Source of the DNA: CAZILN01 sp964540005
GTDB taxonomy: Bacteria; Bacteroidota; Bacteroidia; Bacteroidales; SM23-62
Direction of reading: 5' to 3'
NCBI GenBank assembly: GCA_964540005.1
Contig: CAZILN010000335.1
Coordinates: forward strand, 1 to 6,755
DNA: 6,755 bases
Part shown: in pieces, positions 1 through 6,048 of the stretch
How the letters are laid out: every line of letters begins with the position of its first letter
How positions within the stretch are numbered: the stretch's first letter is position 1
Translations under genes and position numbers: made by a program
Notes under the pieces: model-generated
The model's input: only the letters and a program-made list of their open reading frames with translations
Database searches by the model: none
Told to the model about the DNA's origin: nothing

Positions 1-249
1 TTTTCAACCTGACACCACGAAGTTGTGTAGTTGAATTCCTCTACCTTTTCTTATATGATATACTATATATTTTTTCAACCTGACACCACGAAGTTGTGTA
101 GTTGAATTTTCTCTACCTTTTCTTATATGATATACTATATATTTTTTCAACCTGACACCACGAAGTTGTGTAGTTGAATTCCTCTACCTTTTCTTATATG
201 ATATACTATATATTTTTTCAACCTGACACCACGAAGTTGTGTAGTTGAA
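1..249. repeat. Tandem array of four 71-72 bp hairpin-bearing units
   Basis: Four head-to-tail copies start near 1, 72, 144 and 215. The periods, measured at one fixed base, are 71, 72 and 71 bp. Copies 1 and 3 look identical. Copy 2 differs only where GAATTCCTCT becomes GAATTTTCTCT, which adds one base. Each copy holds a 33-bp imperfect hairpin core at 3-35, 74-106, 146-178 and 217-249: an outer TTCAAC/GTTGAA stem, a CTG/A asymmetric internal loop, an inner ACACCAC/GTTGTGT stem with one mismatch, and a GAA loop. The rest of each unit is a pyrimidine-rich stretch (CCTCTACCTTTTCTTATATG) and an AT-rich stretch ending in six Ts. The near identity suggests recent expansion. The first copy starts at the window edge, so the true copy number may be higher. 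I see no convincing open reading frame in the array. Its function is unknown. Confidence 0.95.
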
Positions 250-266
250 AAAATATATAGTATATC
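200..266. repeat. Perfect 23-bp-arm palindrome closing the array, next to the ridA stop
   Basis: Bases 200-222 are the exact reverse complement of bases 244-266. They are separated by a 21-bp centre (223-243) that itself folds into the inner array stem. The left 23-bp arm also precedes repeat copies 2 and 3 (for example 57-79), but only copy 4 has the full complementary right arm; copies 1-3 keep just the GTTGAA end. The palindrome ends 4 bp from the ridA stop codon, where a transcription terminator would be expected. However, no U-run follows the stem on the ridA strand, so a standard intrinsic terminator is not clear. Cruciform formation, or mRNA 3'-end protection, are alternatives that I infer from the shape only. 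Confidence 0.9.
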
Positions 267-270
267 CCTC

Positions 271-651
271 TCACTTCATCGCTATAGCAGTGATTTCGAC
301 CACAGCTCCCATAGGAAGCCGGGCAGCTTCCAGCGTAGCCCTGGCGGGAGGATCCTTATCAAAGTAAGCGCTGTAAACCTCATTGAAAGCCCGGAAATTG
401 TCCATGTTATCCAGGAGGCAGTTACACAGGACCACATCCCTGCGTGAATAACCGGCAGCACTCAGTACGGCATCGATATTCCTGAGCACCTGTGTGGTTT
501 GTTCCTTAATATCTCCCTCTATCAGTTTATTGGTTTCGGGATCAATTGGGATCTGACCTGATACAAACAGAGCGCCATTAATGTCAATGGCCTGGCTGTA
601 TGGCCCGATCGCCTCGGGAGCCTTGCTTGTTGCAATAACTTTCTTCCTCAT
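271..651 (-). CDS. ridA: RidA family reactive enamine/imine deaminase
   Basis: This is a complete 126-residue protein, a normal length for the RidA/YjgF/YER057c/UK114 family. The family forms soluble cytosolic trimers that hydrolyse reactive 2-aminoacrylate-type enamines released by PLP enzymes, giving keto acids and ammonia. Visible family features are the N-terminal APEAIGPYSQAI segment (Tyr18), the FVSGQIPIDPET strand-turn, the NEVYSAYF helix (residues 90-97), and the signature PPARATLEAARLP with the substrate carboxylate-binding Arg104, followed by Glu119 near the C terminus. The residue matching Cys107 of the E. coli proteins is Thr106, which is common in the family. The start is ATG with no Shine-Dalgarno sequence. 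The gene lies 69 bp downstream of lptD on the same strand and is probably cotranscribed with it, with a possible extra promoter in the gap. The repeat array lies directly 3' of it. Confidence 0.95.
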   Translation of the reverse strand: MRKKVIATSKAPEAIGPYSQAIDINGALFVSGQIPIDPETNKLIEGDIKEQTTQVLRNIDAVLSAAGYSRRDVVLCNCLLDNMDNFRAFNEVYSAYFDKDPPARATLEAARLPMGAVVEITAIAMK

Positions 652-674
652 GTGATGTTACATTTTTGTTAGTA

Positions 675-705
675 GAAATATAAAGGAATTTATTGGCAGA
701 TGCAA
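675..705 (-). promoter_or_regulatory. Possible weak promoter for ridA
   Basis: On the minus strand an ATTG (TTG at 703-705) lies 20 bp upstream of TATATTTC (675-682). This resembles the Bacteroidota sigma-ABfr pattern TTTG-N19-21-TAnnTTTG, but the last base of the -7 element and the first base of the -33 element do not match. A start of transcription near 668 would leave a very short leader before the ridA ATG. The region is AT-rich, so a chance match is quite possible; read-through from lptD may be enough to express ridA. Confidence 0.25.
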
Positions 706-720
706 TTTTTTTTTAAGCTG

Positions 721-3471
721 TTAGAAATTATCATACCAGTTATCTCCTTTTTCATATTTCAGATCACGAAGGACAGCTGATTTGATATTGATCTGGAAGG
801 AATAAGAACGGAAATATCCGAAAGGCACAATGGTTACATTCATCTCCCAGCAATGCAGGTCGCGATAGACACTGAGATTGGTAGTGCTCATTTTCTTTGC
901 CTTAAAATCATATCCCGAATTAAAGCCTATCTTCCAATTGGGTGTCAGGCTGAAATCACCCCTGAACCGAACTGACTGGACTATATCAGGTTCAACACCT
1001 TGTTTGTTATACCGGAAATTATAATCCGCACTGAATGACCAGGGTATATTAAAGTCAACATAACCGCCATAATAAATATCATCTTCAAAATAAGTTGGAG
1101 GACGCTCTGTACGGGCAGTGGGATCATTTCCCTGGTCTTCAAGTGATCCGGCAGCCCCCGTTTTGGTTTCTCCCTGACCGGATTTAAAACTGGTACCCAC
1201 TGCAAAATCAAAACTTGACATGCGCAGCAATTGTCCCCTGCCCTTGTAAAGGGACCTGTTGATGTTTGAATACCTGCCTGTTGTGGATTCCACATAATCA
1301 TAAGGGTCAAATACCCCGCCAAACTTCAGACTTAACCTGTTCTTAAAGAATCGCGTATTGCCATTCATCCTGATAGGATTCCATTTAAGAGAATCCTTGA
1401 ATATTCCGTAATTAGTAGTAAAGGAAAGATTATCCAGCAGTTTTACTTTCTTAAACTCATCTATAGTATCGGAATCCGGTTTAAGTTTCATTTCTATATT
1501 GTTTCTCAGTGATAAATTAACTGAACCCGATCGTCCGCTTGGCACAGGTATCCTGTATATTGACTGGTCAAAAAGCCCGTATTCCCTGGTATTTCCAAGT
1601 GAATCTATAACTACCTCCTGGTAGTAGTTCGGAACCTTGCCCGCCATATCGGGAACATAACTGAAAGAGGCATTGGGTGTCATTACATGTCGAATTGCTT
1701 CTATTTTCGATTGAGGCCTGAACTGAAAGGTTCCGTATATTTTCGGACTGAAATTCACACTGATGGAAGGTACATAAGCGTGGGCATATTTTAAGCCGGG
1801 TATTGTATCTATTAAAAAGGTATCGGTGCGGATATCGGTGTTGGGATAAACATAATCTTCAATATACTGCGGATTAATTGAATTGGTAAATAGTACTCCT
1901 GTATACCGCACACTTGGAGCAATGGTAAAAAAGTTAAGTGCTTTCAGACTCAGGCTGGCAGGTATGTTATGCTGGTAAGCTTTGTCAAAGTCGTCCCAGG
2001 TGGAATTGAAAAGATCATCTTCATGGGTATCCAGCCTGTTTTCAAGACTGGAAGTATAGGATAGCTGCAGATCTTCCCAGAACCGTGTCTTTCCGGTTTT
2101 GTTCTTCCTTCGAAAAGGATATATCCTGTTCATATTCAAGCTCATCTGGGGCGATTTGAGACCTATTTGTTTGGTCTGGCTGTTTTGATTGGCATTCAGG
2201 CTCCCCGACAGGTTAAAGGGTGAATTGGGCCATACCCTGGAATAGTTGATACTTGATTGCTTGGTACTCTGCATCACATTATTAATGTTGCGTGTATGAT
2301 TTCTGTCATAGCTGGCTGTGCTGAAATTAACACTGGCCCTGAACGACTGGTTGGGATTGGATTTAGGATCTTTATTGTGGCTCCAGTTTATGGCAAAGTC
2401 CTTGGATTTTGAATACCCGCTTTCCTGCCATTTGGGCGCTTCCGGTATACCTTTTTCCCCGGTGATATTCTGTGCATACTTAAGCATGAGGTTCCCGCTG
2501 AACCGGTACCTGGCCCTATAATTCGAACCCAGGCTTGCAGCCCATGTCCCATTAGTGTATATATCCCCCTGCAGTTTCAGGTCAAAATACTTGCTGGCGG
2601 CAAGGTAATAGCCCCCGTTCCTCAGGAAATATCCCCTCCTTGATTCCTCTCCGTATTGCGGCATCAGTATCCCTGATTTATTGGTTTTCGTGTTCGGGAA
2701 GAAACCAAAGGGAATGCCTATAGGCAGGGGAACATCTGCTACAACAATATAGGCCGGACCGGAGACAATTTTATCATTGGGTATGGAAACTGCTTTTGTC
2801 AACGCAATATAATAATGTGGATGAGGGGCGTCACAGGTAGTATATTTACCGTTTTTTATATGGATGTGTTCATTGGGATGGCGTTTGGTAGTTGAACTGT
2901 GAAGGTAGCCTCCCTCCTGCTCCGTGAATATTTCCTTTATAAGCCCCTTTTTTGTTCTGAAATTATAATACAAGGTCTGGGATTCAAATTTCTCACTCCC
3001 TTCTGCAAATACTGGTTTACCCTGCAAAGTGCCGGTGCTGTCAGGAACACCTTCGGCAAAAACCGTTTCATTGGTCATATCAAACTCAATATAATCGGCA
3101 TCAAGGATTATATTATTGTACTGTATATTGGATTTATTATACAGGTACACTTTTTTATTACTTAATGAATATACAATGGAATCCGTAGACTTGTATTTCA
3201 CAGGGGCGTCAAGTGCCTGTGATGACGAGCTTGCCTTTATGGTATCACTGCCTGATGTAAGTGAATCTCCGGTAACAGTGCTGTCTCTTAGTGCCCTGAA
3301 GTTAAGCGGATCCGTTGGATCTATTGCTGAAGCTATACTGTCATCAGCCGGTATGGAAATACGCATAGCAGTTGTTTCCGGGACAGCAGGAGGTTCCTGG
3401 GAGCGGGCAGTAAAAGGAATTATTAACAAAATGCCCGGGATAAAAACATATTTCTGCAATTTTCTATACAA
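721..3471 (-). CDS. lptD: LPS-assembly outer-membrane protein LptD (OstA/Imp)
   Basis: The 916-residue protein is longer than E. coli LptD (784) but usual for Bacteroidota. LptD, with the lipoprotein LptE, inserts lipopolysaccharide into the outer leaflet of the outer membrane. Residues 1-24 form a signal peptide (basic start, then FIPGILLIIPF). Residues about 25-95 are a Ser/Thr/Pro-rich linker. Residues about 96-210 are the periplasmic OstA/LptA-like jellyroll (DADYIEFDMTNETVFAEG and similar strands). The remainder is a beta-barrel rich in alternating aromatic strands. The SGILMPQYG stretch (residues 266-274) matches the SGFL(M/I)P hallmark at the barrel entrance. The only two cysteines are Cys213 (YTTC) and Cys874 (LHCWE). 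The start codon is TTG at 3469-3471, because an in-frame TAA lies two codons upstream and the next ATG (Met36) would lose the signal peptide; TTG at codon 5 is the only close alternative. Divergent from the amidase gene; ridA follows. Confidence 0.93.
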   Translation of the reverse strand: MYRKLQKYVFIPGILLIIPFTARSQEPPAVPETTAMRISIPADDSIASAIDPTDPLNFRALRDSTVTGDSLTSGSDTIKASSSSQALDAPVKYKSTDSIVYSLSNKKVYLYNKSNIQYNNIILDADYIEFDMTNETVFAEGVPDSTGTLQGKPVFAEGSEKFESQTLYYNFRTKKGLIKEIFTEQEGGYLHSSTTKRHPNEHIHIKNGKYTTCDAPHPHYYIALTKAVSIPNDKIVSGPAYIVVADVPLPIGIPFGFFPNTKTNKSGILMPQYGEESRRGYFLRNGGYYLAASKYFDLKLQGDIYTNGTWAASLGSNYRARYRFSGNLMLKYAQNITGEKGIPEAPKWQESGYSKSKDFAINWSHNKDPKSNPNQSFRASVNFSTASYDRNHTRNINNVMQSTKQSSINYSRVWPNSPFNLSGSLNANQNSQTKQIGLKSPQMSLNMNRIYPFRRKNKTGKTRFWEDLQLSYTSSLENRLDTHEDDLFNSTWDDFDKAYQHNIPASLSLKALNFFTIAPSVRYTGVLFTNSINPQYIEDYVYPNTDIRTDTFLIDTIPGLKYAHAYVPSISVNFSPKIYGTFQFRPQSKIEAIRHVMTPNASFSYVPDMAGKVPNYYQEVVIDSLGNTREYGLFDQSIYRIPVPSGRSGSVNLSLRNNIEMKLKPDSDTIDEFKKVKLLDNLSFTTNYGIFKDSLKWNPIRMNGNTRFFKNRLSLKFGGVFDPYDYVESTTGRYSNINRSLYKGRGQLLRMSSFDFAVGTSFKSGQGETKTGAAGSLEDQGNDPTARTERPPTYFEDDIYYGGYVDFNIPWSFSADYNFRYNKQGVEPDIVQSVRFRGDFSLTPNWKIGFNSGYDFKAKKMSTTNLSVYRDLHCWEMNVTIVPFGYFRSYSFQINIKSAVLRDLKYEKGDNWYDNF

Positions 3472-3563
3472 GTTTTATATACTATTTTTGCAGAGATCCG
3501 GTTACAGTTGAAAGGGATCAGTGATACCTGAAAAATGTTAAAAGTAAATAAAATACTTCTTCA
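3472..3563. promoter_or_regulatory. Divergent control region between lptD and the amidase gene
   Basis: This 92-bp gap is the only space for promoters of both lptD (leftward) and the amidase-mlaD pair (rightward). It is AT-rich at both ends with a more GC-balanced centre around 3491-3515. Only the rightward direction shows a consensus-like -7 element. I found no TAnnTTTG in the leftward direction, so the lptD promoter is not identified. I see no obvious operator palindrome. Confidence 0.6.
3483..3490 (+). promoter_or_regulatory. Candidate -7 element of the amidase-mlaD promoter
   Basis: TATTTTTG matches the Bacteroidota -7 consensus TAnnTTTG exactly. The -33 TTTG partner is poor: only TTTT or TTTC occurs 18-19 bp upstream (3460-3464), inside the first codons of lptD. 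Transcription would start near 3495, giving a leader of about 70 nt before the amidase ATG. The -33 part would overlap the lptD start, so the two directions could interfere with each other. Confidence 0.4.
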
Positions 3564-4706
3564 ATGCCATACAGCCAGCCAGTTTCGCTGATTAATAAAC
3601 GGGTAATCCTTCATATTCTTATACTCATCTGTTCATTGATCTTATGTGGATCGGTTTATACGGATGGCGGGACCAGGGATAAGGTTAAGGTCGTGGTGCT
3701 CGATGCCGGACATGGCGGGAAGGATCCGGGCGCCCTTGGCAAGAATTCTCAGGAGAAAGATATTGCACTGTCAATCATCCTGAAACTGGGAAAATACATA
3801 GAAGAGAATCATAAGGATGTCAAGGTAATCTATACCCGGGACAAGGATGTGTTCATCCCCCTGCATAAAAGGGCAGAAATCGCCAATCAGAACAATGCCG
3901 ATCTGTTCATTTCCGTTCATGCCAACTGGTGGAAGGTTGCCAGTGTATCCGGGGCAGAAACCTTCGTTATGGGAGCCAGTAAGAACGAAGATAACCTGCA
4001 GGTGGCCATGCTCGAAAACTCGGTGATCACCCTGGAAGAGGATTACACAACAAATTATGAAGGATTTGATCCCAATTCGGCAGAATCCTACATCATGTTT
4101 AATTATATGCAATACACCTATCTTAACCAGAGCGTGCATCTTGCATCATTCATACAGGATCAGATCAGGGAACGTGTCAAGAGAAAGGACAGGGGTGTCA
4201 AGCAGGAACGGTTTATTGTTCTCTGGCGCACCACCATGCCAAGCGTACTGGTTGAGACGGGCTTTATCTCTAATGCCGCCGAAGAAAGGTACCTGATGTC
4301 AGAGAACGGACAAACCTATATAGCCTCTGCTATTTACAGGGCTTTCAGGGATTACAAAACTTCAATAGAGAACAAGAGTAATTTTGATACAGGGATGGTC
4401 CGGACACAGCAGAACCAGGATGAATCCGAACTACCCGAAGAATCTCTGGTATATTTTATGGTTCAGATAACTACCTCCAACAAGTCAATACCTCTTGATT
4501 CCGACCTGTTCTCCGGACTTAAGAATGTCTCTGAATTCAGGACTGAAAATTATTATAAATATGCTACAGGAAAGGCAGGCACCTATTCGGAGGCCGCAGA
4601 GCTAAGAAAACAAATTCAGCAGCGATTTAAAGATGCATTTATTATTTCGGTGAGAAGCGGAGAAATAATCCCCTTGAAGGAGGCCATTAAAAATTTAAAT
4701 AACTAA
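3564..4706 (+). CDS. Zinc-dependent N-acetylmuramoyl-L-alanine amidase (Amidase_3) with SPOR-like C-terminal domain
   Basis: The enzyme cleaves the bond between MurNAc and L-alanine in peptidoglycan, typically during daughter-cell separation, and should act in the periplasm. Residues 13-30 form a hydrophobic signal or anchor segment. The catalytic domain spans about 42-265. It shows all expected residues: His50 in VVVLDAGHGG, Glu64 in SQEKDIAL and His119 in LFISVHAN as zinc ligands, and catalytic Glu231 in SVLVETGFISN. Residues about 130-190 form a long insert containing SAESYIMFNYMQYTYLNQS, in the place where AmiC-type enzymes carry a regulatory helix. A charged linker (about 268-293) leads to a tail (about 296-368, VYFMVQITTSNKSIPL to DAFIISVRSGEIIPL) that resembles a SPOR-type glycan-binding fold; that assignment is tentative. 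The ATG start is chosen because it precedes the signal segment. mlaD follows after 32 bp, so an operon is likely. Confidence 0.93.
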   Translation: MPYSQPVSLINKRVILHILILICSLILCGSVYTDGGTRDKVKVVVLDAGHGGKDPGALGKNSQEKDIALSIILKLGKYIEENHKDVKVIYTRDKDVFIPLHKRAEIANQNNADLFISVHANWWKVASVSGAETFVMGASKNEDNLQVAMLENSVITLEEDYTTNYEGFDPNSAESYIMFNYMQYTYLNQSVHLASFIQDQIRERVKRKDRGVKQERFIVLWRTTMPSVLVETGFISNAAEERYLMSENGQTYIASAIYRAFRDYKTSIENKSNFDTGMVRTQQNQDESELPEESLVYFMVQITTSNKSIPLDSDLFSGLKNVSEFRTENYYKYATGKAGTYSEAAELRKQIQQRFKDAFIISVRSGEIIPLKEAIKNLNN

Positions 4707-4738
4707 TTTAGTCCGAATAAAACGAACAATTTAAACGT

Positions 4739-5677
4739 GTGAAACTATCCATAGAAGTTAAAATTGGAATAATTGCGGTGGTGGCTATTGCAGTAACCTA
4801 CTGGGGACTGAATTACCTGAAGGGCAGAAATGTCTTAAAATCCTTTGATGAGTACACTGTCTTTTATGATGATATAACAGGATTGGAGGTTAACAGTATC
4901 ATATTTCTCAGCGGGTACCGGATCGGACAGGTGAACGACATATATTTCAATCCGGACAAGCCGGGTGAACTGGTTGTGAAGCTGGGTATCAGGAAGAACT
5001 ATAAAATTCCGAGAAATTCAGTAGCCGAATTATACAGTGCTGATCTTATGGGGACAAAAGCCATCACCATCCGGCTTTCGGATAGCTTAGATTTTCATGA
5101 ACCGGGAGATACCATGAGCTCACTGATCAAACCCGGATTGACAGATATGCTGGCAAAAGAGATAATACCGATTAAAGATAAGGCCGAAGAATTATTAACA
5201 GCAATTGACTCATTCATAATCGGCCTGAATTATATTTTTGATCAGGAAACAGCAAATGACCTTAAGTCAAGCATAACTCAACTGGGTAATGCCAGTAAGG
5301 AAATAAACATCATGTTACAGGAGGACGGAAGGCTTAATAAAATAATCGCTGACATTCATTCCATTACTACAAACATCCGGAATCATAATGATGAGTTAGC
5401 CCTGGCAATGGGAAACATTGCAAATATTTCAGATTCCATTGCCCAATCTGAGCTGAAGTCTGTAATTAACAACACCAACGAAACACTGAAATACTCTCAC
5501 AGTATTCTCAAAAAAATTGATTCCGGTGAAGGAACTATCGGCATGCTGGTTAATAACGACAGCCTGTATAAAAGTCTTGAAGCCACCTCTACTGATCTTG
5601 ACCGGCTGCTTAAAGACCTGCAGAAAAACCCGAAAAAATATATACATTTTTCAGTTTTTGGTGGAAGAAATAAGTAG
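4739..5677 (+). CDS. mlaD: MCE/MlaD-family phospholipid-transport protein
   Basis: This is a 312-residue inner-membrane-anchored periplasmic protein. A short N terminus is followed by one transmembrane helix (about 9-27, IGIIAVVAIAVTYWGLNYL). The MCE domain (about 37-115) includes FYDDITGLEVNSIIFLSGYR, IGQVNDIYF, the PGELVVKLGIR strand and ADLMGTKAITIRL. MCE proteins form hexameric rings that pass phospholipids between the membranes, usually with the ABC partners MlaE and MlaF; neither is next to this gene. Residues about 135-295 are helical with spaced hydrophobics (possible coiled coil). The tail carries GEGTIGMLVNNDSLY and NPKKYIHFSVFG, typical of Bacteroidota MlaD proteins. The start is GTG at 4739: an in-frame TAA lies at 4718-4720 and no other start codon fits ahead of the membrane helix. 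It lies 32 bp after the amidase gene and was probably transcribed with it. Confidence 0.92.
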   Translation: MKLSIEVKIGIIAVVAIAVTYWGLNYLKGRNVLKSFDEYTVFYDDITGLEVNSIIFLSGYRIGQVNDIYFNPDKPGELVVKLGIRKNYKIPRNSVAELYSADLMGTKAITIRLSDSLDFHEPGDTMSSLIKPGLTDMLAKEIIPIKDKAEELLTAIDSFIIGLNYIFDQETANDLKSSITQLGNASKEINIMLQEDGRLNKIIADIHSITTNIRNHNDELALAMGNIANISDSIAQSELKSVINNTNETLKYSHSILKKIDSGEGTIGMLVNNDSLYKSLEATSTDLDRLLKDLQKNPKKYIHFSVFGGRNK

Positions 5678-5844
5678 TGCATTCAGCTCATTAATTGTCA
5701 ATTTTCAAAAAATGTTTTTCGCCCTGGTTTTTCTTTTGATAAAGCACCATATTTTTTGACGAAATTTTTTGTTTTTTTTTTCAAACCTGTCCTAATTATT
5801 CAATTAATATTTTATAAATAATTGCTAAACAATTTATTAAGGCC

Positions 5845-5890
5845 AAAAGCTGTTATTTGACTGACAATCAGCTTTTTGTATTTTTTTTCA
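5845..5890 (+). terminator. Likely intrinsic terminator after amidase-mlaD
   Basis: AAAAGCTG at 5845-5852 pairs with CAGCTTTT at 5869-5876, and a small inner TTG/CAA stem lies in between. A T-rich tail (TTTTTGTATTTTTTTT) follows. The 8-bp stem contains only three G-C pairs and is therefore modest. It lies about 170 bp after the mlaD stop, so it would give a long 3' untranslated region. It could also insulate dnaA from upstream read-through. Confidence 0.55.
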
Positions 5891-6012
5891 TTTTTTTTCA
5901 AATGATAAAATCTTGATACTAAAACCAATACATTTATTTCAGAAAAAACAAGACCCCAGCTACTTTTTTTTTAGCGTTTTTTTCACAACCTTAGCTTAGA
6001 GGAAATACGTGG

Positions 6013-6022
6013 TATAATTTAT
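6013..6022 (+). promoter_or_regulatory. Possible dnaA promoter element
   Basis: TATAATTTAT lies 27-36 bp upstream of the dnaA ATG. It contains a classical TATAAT, and its TAATTTAT portion is a two-mismatch fit to the Bacteroidota TAnnTTTG element. No TTGACA or TTTG is found at the right distance upstream; the nearest hexamer at 17 bp spacing is CTTAGC. The position suits a dnaA promoter, but the match is weak in an AT-rich region. Confidence 0.3.
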
Positions 6023-6048
6023 CTAAATCCTAAAAAAGTATATCTACA

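Larger units (their letters stand above)
5678..6048. other. AT-rich intergenic region between mlaD and dnaA
   Basis: No convincing gene lies in this 371-bp stretch. It holds a terminator-like hairpin (5845-5876), a weak AT-only hairpin (5801-5824, CAAT/ATTG and TATTT/AAATA stems with a 3-nt bulge), a TATAAT at 6013-6018, and an unusual number of long T-tracts (6-10 Ts) at 5752-5757, 5765-5770, 5772-5781, 5881-5888, 5891-5898, 5964-5972 and 5977-5983. Several tracts are about one helical turn apart, so intrinsic DNA curvature is plausible. I found no full TTATNCACA DnaA box on either strand, only matches with two mismatches. Confidence 0.8.

Noticed and set aside
1..249. CRISPR-like regular repeats
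   Set aside because: The sequences between the hairpin cores are the same in every copy, so there are no unique spacers; it is a plain tandem repeat, and no cas genes are present.
3..250. Integron attC-like sites (GTTGAAT fits GTTRRRY, with a partial inverse TTTCAAC)
   Set aside because: The core is only 33-35 bp, shorter than known attC sites. The inverse box has the wrong first base, the copies are 71 bp apart with no cassette genes, and no integrase is seen.
266..280. Similarity between CCTCTACCTT in the array and CCTCTCACTT at the ridA 3' end, suggesting that the array copied part of ridA
   Set aside because: Only about 8 of 10 pyrimidine-rich bases agree and the match does not extend further; chance is a sufficient explanation.
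652..666. Tiny ATG-TAA start-stop in frame just upstream of ridA on the minus strand
   Set aside because: It encodes a single codon. Start-stop elements can affect translation, but one occurrence in an A/T-rich leader is likely chance.
2899..3511. Plus-strand open frames opposite the lptD N-terminal part
   Set aside because: They lie antisense to a well-supported gene, have no recognisable family features, and one runs through the divergent promoter region; they are shadows of lptD codon use.
3600..3653. Lipoprotein signal (lipobox) in the amidase N terminus at Cys23 or Cys28
   Set aside because: The residues before the cysteines are Ile and Leu rather than Gly/Ala/Ser, so a normal lipobox is absent; an ordinary signal or membrane anchor fits better.
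3771..4139. Minus-strand open frame of about 120 codons inside the amidase gene
   Set aside because: It is antisense to the conserved catalytic region and has no recognisable domain or upstream signals.
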